This document shows, piece after piece, positions 9,845 to 17,083 of a stretch of 62,038 nucleotides of DNA (position 1 is the first letter of the stretch; every line of letters starts with the position of its first letter). The translations under genes were made by a program, and so were the position numbers. The notes below the pieces were generated by a model. That model was not told the origin of the DNA. It did not search any database and saw only the letters and a program-made list of their open reading frames with translations. Source of the stretch: Aestuariivita sp. (GTDB taxonomy: Bacteria; Pseudomonadota; Alphaproteobacteria; Rhodobacterales; Rhodobacteraceae); assembly GCA_026710045.1 (NCBI GenBank), contig JAPORU010000038.1:1-62038 (forward strand). Direction: 5' to 3'.

Positions 9845-10911
9845 CACGGAGTGTTGTCCTTTGATAGACCACGATACAGACGGCCCTTGATATATTGCGT
9901 CAATCCAAAGTTTAAGAGGACGCCAATGGACGCGGCAACGGGTACGGCAATCAGGAGGCCGATGAATCCGAATAAGGCTCCGAATACACTGAGGGCAATA
10001 AGCAGCCAAACGGGATGGAGACCGATAGAATTTCCGACAAGTTTGGGGGTGAGAATGTTGCCCTCTACGATCTGACCGACAACAAAAACTCCCGCGACAA
10101 GGCCCAATGATACCCAGTCTCCCCAAAATTGGAATAGACCGAGTCCGATTGCGAGCGCGCCGCCAAGCAAGGCCCCTAAGTACGGAATAAAGGTGATGAG
10201 GCCGGCGACAAATCCAATCACCAATCCGAATTCAAGTCCAACAAGCATCAGCGCAACTGCGTAGTAGGTTCCTAAAACCAAACACACTGTTCCCATTCCA
10301 CGTACAAATGATGCCATTGTTGAATCGATTTTGCGGGCCAGTTCCCGAATTGTCGGGGCGTGGTCACGTGGTAGGAGCGCGTCGACCCGAGCAACCAGTC
10401 GATCCCAATCCAGTAGCATATAGACAGCGACAACAGGCACGATAATCATGAGAACAAAGAGATTGATCAGAGATGCCGCCGAGTTGAGAATTGGATTAAG
10501 GAGTGCATCTCCTCGGTTTTGGATTATGCTTCCGATGGAGAGCAGCGTTTGACGCAGCAACGATGATTCCTCGAGCAACGTTGGAAATTGCGCCGTGAGG
10601 AATGCCTGCAGATCGCTAAAGAGTTGTGGTGCGGTATCAAAAAGTTGGGCGGCCTGTGTGATAAGGGTCGGAATCACTAGCAATGCCATGATGACGAAAG
10701 CCAATAAGCTCGAAACAAAAATGATCGCGGTCGCAACGGCGCGAGACAAGCCGAGATTTTCGAGTTTGTCAGCAACGGGATCCAGAAAGTAAGCGATCGC
10801 ACTACCGATCACGAAAGGCATCAGTACATCGCCCAAGAGCCAGAGAACCAATATCAAGATAAGTATGAAGACACCCCAATATTTGAGCTGATCACGAACC
10901 GGAAGAGCCAT
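9844..10911 (-). CDS. PerM/AI-2E family membrane protein
   Basis: A 355-residue integral membrane protein. Hydrophobic segments lie at about residues 12-45, 65-90, 150-175, 210-240, 245-280 and 305-340, consistent with the AI-2E transporter (YdgG/PerM) fold. The run FIPYLGALLGGALAIGL and, near the C-terminus, IGLHPVWLLIALSVFGALFG are typical of the family. Proteins of this group have been linked to export of small molecules and to cation antiport, but the substrate is rarely known and none can be assigned here. It is translationally coupled to hdaA downstream. Confidence 0.85.
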   Translation of the reverse strand: MALPVRDQLKYWGVFILILILVLWLLGDVLMPFVIGSAIAYFLDPVADKLENLGLSRAVATAIIFVSSLLAFVIMALLVIPTLITQAAQLFDTAPQLFSDLQAFLTAQFPTLLEESSLLRQTLLSIGSIIQNRGDALLNPILNSAASLINLFVLMIIVPVVAVYMLLDWDRLVARVDALLPRDHAPTIRELARKIDSTMASFVRGMGTVCLVLGTYYAVALMLVGLEFGLVIGFVAGLITFIPYLGALLGGALAIGLGLFQFWGDWVSLGLVAGVFVVGQIVEGNILTPKLVGNSIGLHPVWLLIALSVFGALFGFIGLLIAVPVAASIGVLLNFGLTQYIKGRLYRGLSKDNTP

Positions 10912-11544
10912 TTATCAATGCTCCTAATTCTTAGTGGACTCACTTGACCACGGATGTGATATCCAGATCATTAAGTAGACTATCACGTCCCAGCAGGAAA
11001 ATCTCAGTCGATTTGGTGATTATTCTTCTGTGATCGTTTTGGAAAGGGGCCACCTTCCTGAAATTGATCGTCGTTGCATCCAAGGTTTGTCACGTCGCAC
11101 GGTGAGGTGGCGTGTACGCGCAGCAGTTTGAGCGGTGGTGTGCTGATGATTTGAAATTGATTACCCCACAGCTCTGATCTTTAGGCGATTTTTGATGATG
11201 ACGTCAAAGGCACGGTAGAATCAACGCACCGCACCATACCCTGGTTGGGACAGGTTGCTTTATTGGAACAGAAACTCCTCCCGTAACGAAGGAACGCGGC
11301 GGTAAAGCAAGGTTTCGATCTTGTCTGTGTGATTCGCAATGCTGTGAGTATTCATGTTGATCTATTGACCGCTGAGTGTTTGAAAAACGTAATGTTAGAA
11401 ATTGTGTGTGGCTTTGTTGTCCGGAATGAGTCGTTCGAGTTGGTAACTTCGGACCGGAATCGATGCAAAACTCAAGAAAATATAGGAAATCATTGGTTGA
11501 ACAGACCCAACAAAAGAATTCTTCTGGATTTATGTAATAAATTA
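10912..11544. other. Gene-free spacer upstream of the puc promoter
   Basis: About 630 bases between the divergent perM and puc transcription units. Reading frames here have no family resemblance and no convincing ribosome-binding sites. The final 60 bases become AT-rich as they approach the puc promoter. I see no tRNA or stable RNA gene. It may carry distal regulatory sites for puc, but none that I can name. Confidence 0.5.
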
Positions 11545-11572
11545 TTGACAATTAAAATTGTCGATTTACACT
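11545..11572 (+). promoter_or_regulatory. Candidate sigma70-type puc promoter
   Basis: TTGACA at 11545-11550 matches the -35 consensus. TACACT at 11567-11572, 16 bases downstream, is an acceptable -10 element. A perfect inverted repeat GACAATT-AA-AATTGTC (11547-11562) overlaps the -35 region, and the first TGT-N12-ACA site (11559-11576) covers the -10 region. A repressor bound there would block RNA polymerase. The transcription start is inferred, about 125 bases upstream of pucB. Confidence 0.55.
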
Positions 11573-11576
11573 GACA
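11559..11576. promoter_or_regulatory. TGT-N12-ACA box 1 (PpsR/CrtJ-type operator)
   Basis: Exact match to the TGT-N12-ACA consensus bound by the photosynthesis repressor PpsR (CrtJ) in purple bacteria. It overlaps the candidate -10 element of the puc promoter. A second exact match begins 23 bases further on, about two helical turns, which suits cooperative binding by a tetramer. Confidence 0.65.
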
Positions 11577-11581
11577 CACAC

Positions 11582-11599
11582 TGTATCCGCATATACACA
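11582..11599. promoter_or_regulatory. TGT-N12-ACA box 2 (PpsR/CrtJ-type operator)
   Basis: Second exact TGT-N12-ACA match, separated from box 1 by five bases. Paired boxes of this kind are the normal form of PpsR/CrtJ operators before bch, crt and puc genes. The gene for the repressor itself is not in this window. Confidence 0.65.
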
Positions 11600-11705
11600 G
11601 TTGGCTGTCTGTGTTGGATCAGTGTGGCACGACGGCAATGAGCGAGAACCGATCAGAAGCCTCAAATGGAGTCAGAAACAGTCTAAGGACACGGAGGAAA
11701 TAACT

Positions 11706-11864
11706 ATGTCCGATAATGATCCCGATAAGGTCTGGCCGACCGGCTTGACATTGCGGGAAGCTGAAGAAGTGCACAGCTATTTGATCGATGGTACGCGTGT
11801 CTTCGGGGTAATTGCGTTGCTTGCGCATGTCCTGGTGGCCGTGACCACGCCTTGGCTGGGTTAG
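11706..11864 (+). CDS. pucB: Light-harvesting 2 beta polypeptide
   Basis: A 52-residue single-span antenna peptide. The N-terminus DPDKVWPTGLTLREAEEVH is characteristic of LH2 beta chains. His23 and His41 are 18 residues apart, the same spacing as beta-His12 and beta-His30 of Rhodoblastus acidophilus, so His41 should ligate the B850-type bacteriochlorophyll. It ends TTPWLG, the LH2 beta C-terminus, rather than the WRPWF-type end of LH1 beta. I start at ATG 11706, preceded by GGAGG at 11693-11697; the longer upstream frame lacks support. It is first in the puc operon, with pucA starting nine bases after its stop. Confidence 0.95.
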   Translation: MSDNDPDKVWPTGLTLREAEEVHSYLIDGTRVFGVIALLAHVLVAVTTPWLG

Positions 11865-11873
11865 GGGGCTGTC

Positions 11874-12209
11874 ATGAACAACTCAAAAATCTGGCTTGTT
11901 GTGAAACCGACTGTTGGTGTGCCGATTTTCCTATCGGCCGTGGCTGTCGGTTCATTTGCTGTGCATGTTGCGGTTCTCTCGAATACCTCTTGGGTTGCGG
12001 ATTTTCTCAAGGGTGATCCAATGGGCACCGCCGCAGGTATGGCAGCGTTGGAAGATAAGGCAACGACGTCTCACGCATCTTTTGACGCCGAAGCGATGGA
12101 TGGCAAAGCCGTGCTTGTGACATTGCCTGATGGTACGCAAGCGCGTGCGATCCTGGAAGTCCCGAGAACCGTTGCGTCGGCGGGTTCGAGTCGACTTCCC
12201 GATAGCTGA
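11874..12209 (+). CDS. pucA: Light-harvesting 2 alpha polypeptide with long C-terminal extension
   Basis: A 111-residue LH2 alpha chain preceded by AGGGGG. Residues 1-50 are canonical: KIWLVVKPTVGVP, a single membrane span, and His31 as bacteriochlorophyll ligand followed by Trp40. Residues 44 and 45 are Phe and Leu. In B800-850 of Rhodoblastus acidophilus they are Tyr44 and Trp45, which hydrogen-bond the acetyl groups of the B850 pigments; Phe-Leu is the pair found in its blue-shifted B800-820 complex. The core numbering aligns without gaps. Residues about 55-111 form an Ala-, Asp- and Thr-rich hydrophilic tail that most alpha chains (50-60 residues in all) lack. Its function is unknown. The subunit assembles with PucB in the photosynthetic membrane. 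Confidence 0.93.
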   Translation: MNNSKIWLVVKPTVGVPIFLSAVAVGSFAVHVAVLSNTSWVADFLKGDPMGTAAGMAALEDKATTSHASFDAEAMDGKAVLVTLPDGTQARAILEVPRTVASAGSSRLPDS

Positions 12210-12244
12210 TTTCACGGATACTCAAATTCAAAAGTCAAAGGTCT

Positions 12245-12266
12245 GACCCATGCGAAAGTGTGGGTC
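12245..12266 (+). other. Intercistronic hairpin between pucA and pucC
   Basis: A 9-pair stem (GACCCATGC / GTGTGGGTC, two G-U pairs) closed by a GAAA tetraloop, 36 bases after the pucA stop and with no T-tract. In other purple bacteria a structure at this place stabilises the short pucBA message relative to pucC, giving an excess of antenna peptides. The same role is inferred here. Confidence 0.6.
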
Positions 12267-12363
12267 GTACCATACCCTTCTCTGGATGTTTTCAGGCTGA
12301 TCAATGGGATGATCTGCGGAGCGACCAGCCCCTCGTCGATTCTTCAGGAGGCGAAGGAATGTG

Positions 12364-13827
12364 ATGTTTGACTACAGAGCTTTCGCATACAATCAAATTT
12401 CGAGGATTGCGCCGCGCTATCTCCCTTTTGCAGATGTTGCGACCGAGGATGTACCTCTCTCGCGACTCCTGCGGCTGTCTCTGTTTCAAGTCACGGTGGG
12501 ATTGGCTCTTGTCTTGTTGGCGGGCACGTTGAACCGTGTTATGATTGTCGAATTGCAGGTGCCCGCGTCGCTTGTTGCCGGCATGATTGCCCTTCCACTT
12601 GTTGTCGCGCCGTTTCGCGCGCTCATCGGCTTCAAATCTGATACCTTCTCATCCGCTCTCGGCTGGCGACGCACACCCTTTATCTGGAAGGGTACAATGT
12701 GGCAATTCGGTGGTTTTGCCATCATGCCGTTCGCCCTTCTTGTCTTATCAGGGTATGGGGATGCCGTTGATGCCCCACGCTGGCTTGGACTGGGATCTGC
12801 GGCCCTCGCATTTTTGCTTGTCGGTGCGGGTATGCATATGGTCCAGACCGTTGGTCTGGCGCTTGCGACGGATCTTGTCAAAGACGAAGATCAACCGAAA
12901 GTTGTCGGGTTAATGTACGTGATGTTGCTGTTCGGAATGGTGGCCGCAGCCTTTATCTTTGGGGTCTTGTTGGAAAACTACAGTCCCGGGCGCCTCATTC
13001 AGGTCATACAAGGTTGCGCTGTCGTTACCATTGTTCTCAATGCTATTGCGATGTGGAAACAGGAGCCACGTGACAGAGAGCGAGCGGCGCAAATCTTGGA
13101 ACGTCGAACCGTTCCAAGATTTTCTGATCATTGGAAGCAATTTATTCGGTACGATGGTGCGTTTCGTCTCTTGGTCATTATCGGTCTGGGAACATTCTCC
13201 TATGGAATGGCCGATGTCCTGTTGGAACCGTATGGTGGTGAGGTATTGCGAATGAGTGTTGCGGATACCACGAAGCTTACCGCTGTATTGGCCGGTGGGA
13301 CGCTCCTTGGATTTGGTATCGCGTCATTCACATTGGGACGTGGCTTGGCTCCGGTGCGATTGATTCGCAGTGGTGCTTTGATTGGTGTTCCAGGTTTTTT
13401 GGCCATTATTTTTGCTGCGCATATCGGTGATGTTTTGTTGTTTGTTGGTGGAACATGTGCGATTGGATTGGGAGCCGGATTGTTCGGGCATGGAACTTTG
13501 ACCGAAACTATGCGCCGTGCGCCGAAGGAACATGTTGGACTTGCATTAGGAGCTTGGGGGGCGGTGCAAGCAACCGCTGCCGGCATCGGTGTCGCGCTTG
13601 GTGGTTTATTGCGCGATATTGTCGTGCACGTGCCGACGGTGACCGCGATGGCCCCGGAAATGCCGTATATCACTGTTTTCACGCTTGAGGGACTTGTGCT
13701 TGCATTCGTACTGGTGATCACGTTGCGCCTAAAGAATGTTCAAAGACTGGACATGAAAACTGAACAGTCTATAATGCCACTTGGTTTCGACTCGCCATCG
13801 CGACGGAATTTTGAGGCGATTCGGTAA
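12364..13827 (+). CDS. pucC: PucC, LH2 assembly factor (BCD family of MFS proteins)
   Basis: A protein of about 487 residues with twelve predicted membrane spans, belonging to the PucC/LhaA (bacteriochlorophyll delivery) branch of the major facilitator superfamily. Typical signatures are LSLFQVTVGLALVLLAGTLNRVMIVEL near the N-terminus, GWRRTPFIWKGT, and later YGMADVLLEPYGGEVL. PucC is needed for accumulation of LH2, probably by shielding pigments or chains during assembly. ATG 12364 directly follows an in-frame GTG (12361); AGGAGG lies at about 12345. It is third in the puc operon, after the stabilising hairpin. LhaA, the LH1 counterpart, is similar, but the position after pucBA favours PucC. 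Confidence 0.93.
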   Translation: MFDYRAFAYNQISRIAPRYLPFADVATEDVPLSRLLRLSLFQVTVGLALVLLAGTLNRVMIVELQVPASLVAGMIALPLVVAPFRALIGFKSDTFSSALGWRRTPFIWKGTMWQFGGFAIMPFALLVLSGYGDAVDAPRWLGLGSAALAFLLVGAGMHMVQTVGLALATDLVKDEDQPKVVGLMYVMLLFGMVAAAFIFGVLLENYSPGRLIQVIQGCAVVTIVLNAIAMWKQEPRDRERAAQILERRTVPRFSDHWKQFIRYDGAFRLLVIIGLGTFSYGMADVLLEPYGGEVLRMSVADTTKLTAVLAGGTLLGFGIASFTLGRGLAPVRLIRSGALIGVPGFLAIIFAAHIGDVLLFVGGTCAIGLGAGLFGHGTLTETMRRAPKEHVGLALGAWGAVQATAAGIGVALGGLLRDIVVHVPTVTAMAPEMPYITVFTLEGLVLAFVLVITLRLKNVQRLDMKTEQSIMPLGFDSPSRRNFEAIR

Positions 13828-13871
13828 TGATTTCATCATTGCATTTTCATACGCTATCATAAGGAGGAAAC

Positions 13872-14462
13872 ATGACTACCGTAGTATCAAGGCTCTATGC
13901 CGATGAGGGAAGCGCAAACAGTGTTTGTGAGAGTCTGAAGAAAGCTGACTTTCCTGATCATATGGTAAGTGTAATTACCGAGGCGAATGCAAGTGCAATT
14001 GCAGAGACTCGCGTGACTCGAAATGACGCCGTGACGTATGCAGAAAAAATGCAAACGGGCAATGTGCTGGTTGTTGTCCGAGCTCCCGTTAATCCCTTTG
14101 GAGCCGCTCGGGCGGCTATGTCCATTATGGACGACGTCAGTTCGCTGCATGTGGGAGCTCAATATCCAAATCTTCATATTCGTGAAGCCGTCAATTCCAG
14201 CTTGTTTCTGAGTATTCTTTCTGATCATCCTCGTTTCTTTTCTATGGATATTGGGCCCGATAAAGGACGAACACGTGGTTTGGCCTCGGATGGTTTGAGT
14301 TGGAAACTCTTGACGGAACATCGCAGTCGCCGTTCGGGTTCAAGCGGCTGGTTTACATCAACAAAGATTTTACCATTTCCATTGCTCGCAAAAAAATCAG
14401 CGAGACGTTCGGCGATCGCAGGTGGTCGACGATTTCTCTATAATCCAAGCAAGTTTGCCTGA
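13872..14462 (+). CDS. Uncharacterised protein at the end of the puc operon
   Basis: A 196-residue protein preceded by AAGGAGGA and starting 44 bases after pucC. Residues 1-75 (TTVVSRLYADEGSANSV, later VVVRAPVNPFGAARAA) resemble the ferredoxin-like fold of general-stress-protein-17M-like domains, in which a short alpha-beta repeat binds or flips over membranes. That resemblance is weak. The C-terminal 60 residues are basic (HRSRRSGSSG, KKSARRSA). No signal peptide or membrane span. A strong terminator follows, so it is the last gene of the puc operon and probably shares its light and oxygen control. Other bacteria have pucD/pucE here, but I cannot show homology to either. Function unknown. 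Confidence 0.7.
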   Translation: MTTVVSRLYADEGSANSVCESLKKADFPDHMVSVITEANASAIAETRVTRNDAVTYAEKMQTGNVLVVVRAPVNPFGAARAAMSIMDDVSSLHVGAQYPNLHIREAVNSSLFLSILSDHPRFFSMDIGPDKGRTRGLASDGLSWKLLTEHRSRRSGSSGWFTSTKILPFPLLAKKSARRSAIAGGRRFLYNPSKFA

Positions 14463-14483
14463 ATTTTGGTGATTCGGTGCGTG

Positions 14484-14510
14484 GGGCCGCATTGTTTGCG
14501 GCCCTTTTTT
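14484..14510 (+). terminator. Intrinsic terminator of the puc operon
   Basis: A perfect 7-pair GC-rich stem (GGGCCGC / GCGGCCC) with a 7-base loop, followed by six T residues. It starts 22 bases after the stop of the last puc gene. This is the clearest rho-independent terminator in the window. Confidence 0.88.
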
Positions 14511-14653
14511 GGTTTGTTCGGTACTATTAATCGTATCTGATTCTTTCGTTCTTCCAGTAAATCTTTGTAGCCTGTGCTTGTATGGGTTATGGGTTGCGAC
14601 TCACTAAACAACGTTTGTCGATAACGGCTGTCACATCGAAGCGGAGGCTGATC

Positions 14654-15679
14654 TTGTGGCTTGAAATTCTCAATTTTGAAGGGGATGTTCGGACATTCCA
14701 CCTGTTGGCTGGATGGATTCTCGGACTGATTTTTGGTGTATCTGCGCAGATATCCGGGTTCTGTCTGCGGCAGGCAATCTGTGGTCAAGGTGGCCAGCGT
14801 GGTTCGGCCATAGCAATCTGGTTAAGCGCCCTCGTTTGCGCTGTGCTCGGCGCAACTCTTGCTCATTCCTTCAATTTGCTCTCGATTGAGACGCACCGTT
14901 TCGTGACGCCTCCCCTACCTATTCTGGCGATCTCGCTTGGAGGCTTGATGTTTGGTATGGGGATGATCCTGACCGGTGGCTGTGTGTCTCGTCTCACGGT
15001 TCTGCTTGGCAGCGGAAACTTGCGGGCCCTTTTTGTACTTCTGGTGTTTGCTATTTTTGCCCATGCAACGATTAGGGGTGTGTTGGCACCTGTTCGTCTC
15101 GCGGTCGGGAATGTTACGCTCGACGTTCCACTGTCTTCCATTTTTGATCAACCGGTCATTCTCTGGAGTATTTTGGTTCTTCTCTGTGTGGCGACTGCGT
15201 TGGCGATCCTGTCTGCACGCCCAAAGATGAGCTATGTGGCATTTGGTTGTGTTATCGGGCTTGTATCTGTTGGTGGCTGGATGGCAACGAGCACACTCTT
15301 GGTTGATGATTTTCACCCTCTGCCTATTCAGTCGGCGTCATTCACCCTTCCGTGGAGCGACAGCTTATTTTGGGTTCTTGCTTCAACATCAATTCCTGCC
15401 GGATTTGGAGTTGGATTCATTGGTGGGGCTTTGTTGGGGAGTTTGCTGAGCGCAACGATTCGTGGCAAATTTCGATTAATGTCGTTTGGAAGTGCTCCGC
15501 AGACGCTGCGCTATTTCTTGGGCGGTGCGTTGATGGGTGTGGGAGGTGTTCTCGCCGGAGGTTGCACTATTGGTGCAGGCTTGTCTGGAATCGCGCTTGG
15601 TAGTATTTCGGCGACTCTTGCACTGGTGATGATCATATTGGGCGGAGTTCTCGTGACCCATGTCATTGAGCGCGGATAA
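14654..15679 (+). CDS. YeeE/YedE-family sulfur-compound transporter
   Basis: An integral membrane protein of about 341 residues with roughly nine to ten spans. The paired signatures MILTGGCVSRL and VLAGGCTIGAGLSG are the conserved cysteine-containing repeats of the YeeE/YedE (sulfur transport) family, whose characterised members take up thiosulfate. The open frame reaches up to ATG 14582, but TTG at 14654 is preceded by GGAGG at 14643-14647 with ideal spacing and gives a family-like N-terminus entering the first span directly, so I prefer it. It converges on fccB, which suggests a joint role in sulfur oxidation or assimilation. Substrate not proven. Confidence 0.82.
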   Translation: MWLEILNFEGDVRTFHLLAGWILGLIFGVSAQISGFCLRQAICGQGGQRGSAIAIWLSALVCAVLGATLAHSFNLLSIETHRFVTPPLPILAISLGGLMFGMGMILTGGCVSRLTVLLGSGNLRALFVLLVFAIFAHATIRGVLAPVRLAVGNVTLDVPLSSIFDQPVILWSILVLLCVATALAILSARPKMSYVAFGCVIGLVSVGGWMATSTLLVDDFHPLPIQSASFTLPWSDSLFWVLASTSIPAGFGVGFIGGALLGSLLSATIRGKFRLMSFGSAPQTLRYFLGGALMGVGGVLAGGCTIGAGLSGIALGSISATLALVMIILGGVLVTHVIERG

Positions 15680-15759
15680 GTTCTTGACGCCTGTTCTGAA
15701 TCCGTCAGAGACCGACGCCAGCCTCGGCAGCCTGGTCGGCGGGCAGTCGCGTAAAGGAG

Positions 15760-15789
15760 GCCCGCATGAGACAGCATCATCATGCGGGC
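15760..15789. terminator. Perfect 10-bp hairpin between convergent yeeE-like gene and fccB
   Basis: GCCCGCATGA (15760-15769) and TCATGCGGGC (15780-15789) pair perfectly around a 10-base loop. It lies between two convergent genes, 80 bases after one stop and 12 bases beyond the other. It is symmetrical, so it can fold in both transcripts. T-tracts are lacking, so it is either a weak bidirectional terminator or an mRNA 3'-end stabiliser. Confidence 0.55.
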
Positions 15790-15800
15790 ATGTGTCATAT

Positions 15801-17066
15801 TTAACCAAACATGTCAGCCGTGATCCCACTGTACCAGTCTTCGGATTCCTCATATGTTGCTTTTCGGATGTCGGGTGTTTCACCAGTCGCACTAATGAAG
15901 CCGTCGACTTTGGCAATTTTTTCATCGGTGGCTTCATATGTTGCACCAACCTTGACGCCATCATTGGTTTCAATCAGTGACCAGCAGGTGTTGGAATACT
16001 TGGCGGGAAACACTCGGCTATCCGTCAGCTCCCCGCGCACCGCGTTAGCACAGACCTTTGCCTGGCTGTTCGCTGAAAACCCGGATTTTGGCATATCGCC
16101 CTGCTGTGACGCATCACCAAGAACATAAATGTTCGGATCTGCCTTCGATGACATGTCGATCGCGTTTACAGGTGCCCAGTTGCCATCGTTGATGTCGGCC
16201 AACTGGACAATGCGACCGGCTTTCATGGCGGGTATGACGTTACATACATCGACCTTTGTTACGGCTCCATCGATTGTAATGGTCATGGCCCCTGGATCCA
16301 CTGAGACAATATCTCCGCCGAAATCCGACCCAATTCGTTCGATCATCCCGGGATAATGCGTGTTCCAACCTTCTTCGAAGAGTGCCTGTTTCGAGAACTT
16401 TTCCTTTGGGTCGGCAACGATGATTTTTGCTGTTGGATTATGTTGCTTGAGATGATGAGCGACCATTGAAATGCGCTCGTAGGGTCCCGGTGGGCAACGA
16501 TAGGGATTTGGCGGAGCGACCATAGCGAAGACGCCTCCCTCTGGCATCGCCTGTATTTGCGCCCGCAATAATTCGGTTTGTGAACCCGCCTTGTAGGAGT
16601 GTGGCATCACATTTTGCGCGTCTATACTCCAGCCATCGACAGAGTCTTCGATGAAGTCAATTCCCGGTGCCAAGATCAATTTGTCATACGGGAGTGTTGA
16701 ACCCCCCGCAAGATCGACCAACTTTGTGGTGCGGTTCACAGCGACGACCCAGTCATGGACGACATTTACGCCATAGTTTGCCGCAATATTGCCATAACTG
16801 TGACCGAGATCCTCGATGTCCTTGAAGCCACCGATATAAAGGTTTGAAAAAAAGCAGGTGTAGTACGTTCGGGTAGGTTCGATGAGCGTGACGTCAATGG
16901 CACTGTTGCTATCTCTGGCAATATATTTTGCTGCCGTTACGCCTCCCGGTCCGCCGCCAACGACGAGCACCCTTGGTTTCCCGTGACCTGCAGCACGTAC
17001 CATCGGTGCCGACAACACGGAGGCCGCAAGTGTGGTGGTTAGAAATGAGCGTCGATTGAGATTCAT
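15801..17066 (-). CDS. fccB: Flavocytochrome c sulfide dehydrogenase, flavoprotein subunit
   Basis: A 421-residue periplasmic flavoprotein that oxidises sulfide to sulfur and passes electrons to its cytochrome partner. NRRSFLTT at the N-terminus is a Tat signal, with cleavage likely after the Ala-rich stretch (about residue 26). The FAD-binding GGGPGG follows. Cys71 in RTYYTCFFSN matches the cysteine that binds FAD covalently in Allochromatium FccB. Cys191 (YRCPPGPYER) and Cys361 (SNTCW) match the redox-active pair. The last 60 residues form the FCSD-type C-terminal domain. It starts 17 bases after fccA. SoxF is a close relative and would look similar; no other sox genes are seen here. Confidence 0.93.
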   Translation of the reverse strand: MNLNRRSFLTTTLAASVLSAPMVRAAGHGKPRVLVVGGGPGGVTAAKYIARDSNSAIDVTLIEPTRTYYTCFFSNLYIGGFKDIEDLGHSYGNIAANYGVNVVHDWVVAVNRTTKLVDLAGGSTLPYDKLILAPGIDFIEDSVDGWSIDAQNVMPHSYKAGSQTELLRAQIQAMPEGGVFAMVAPPNPYRCPPGPYERISMVAHHLKQHNPTAKIIVADPKEKFSKQALFEEGWNTHYPGMIERIGSDFGGDIVSVDPGAMTITIDGAVTKVDVCNVIPAMKAGRIVQLADINDGNWAPVNAIDMSSKADPNIYVLGDASQQGDMPKSGFSANSQAKVCANAVRGELTDSRVFPAKYSNTCWSLIETNDGVKVGATYEATDEKIAKVDGFISATGETPDIRKATYEESEDWYSGITADMFG

Positions 17067-17083
17067 TGTGACTCCTTTGTTTT

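Noticed and set aside
11204..11551. A 115-residue minus-strand frame in the puc upstream region
   Set aside because: No ribosome-binding site, no family resemblance, and it overlaps the puc promoter elements.
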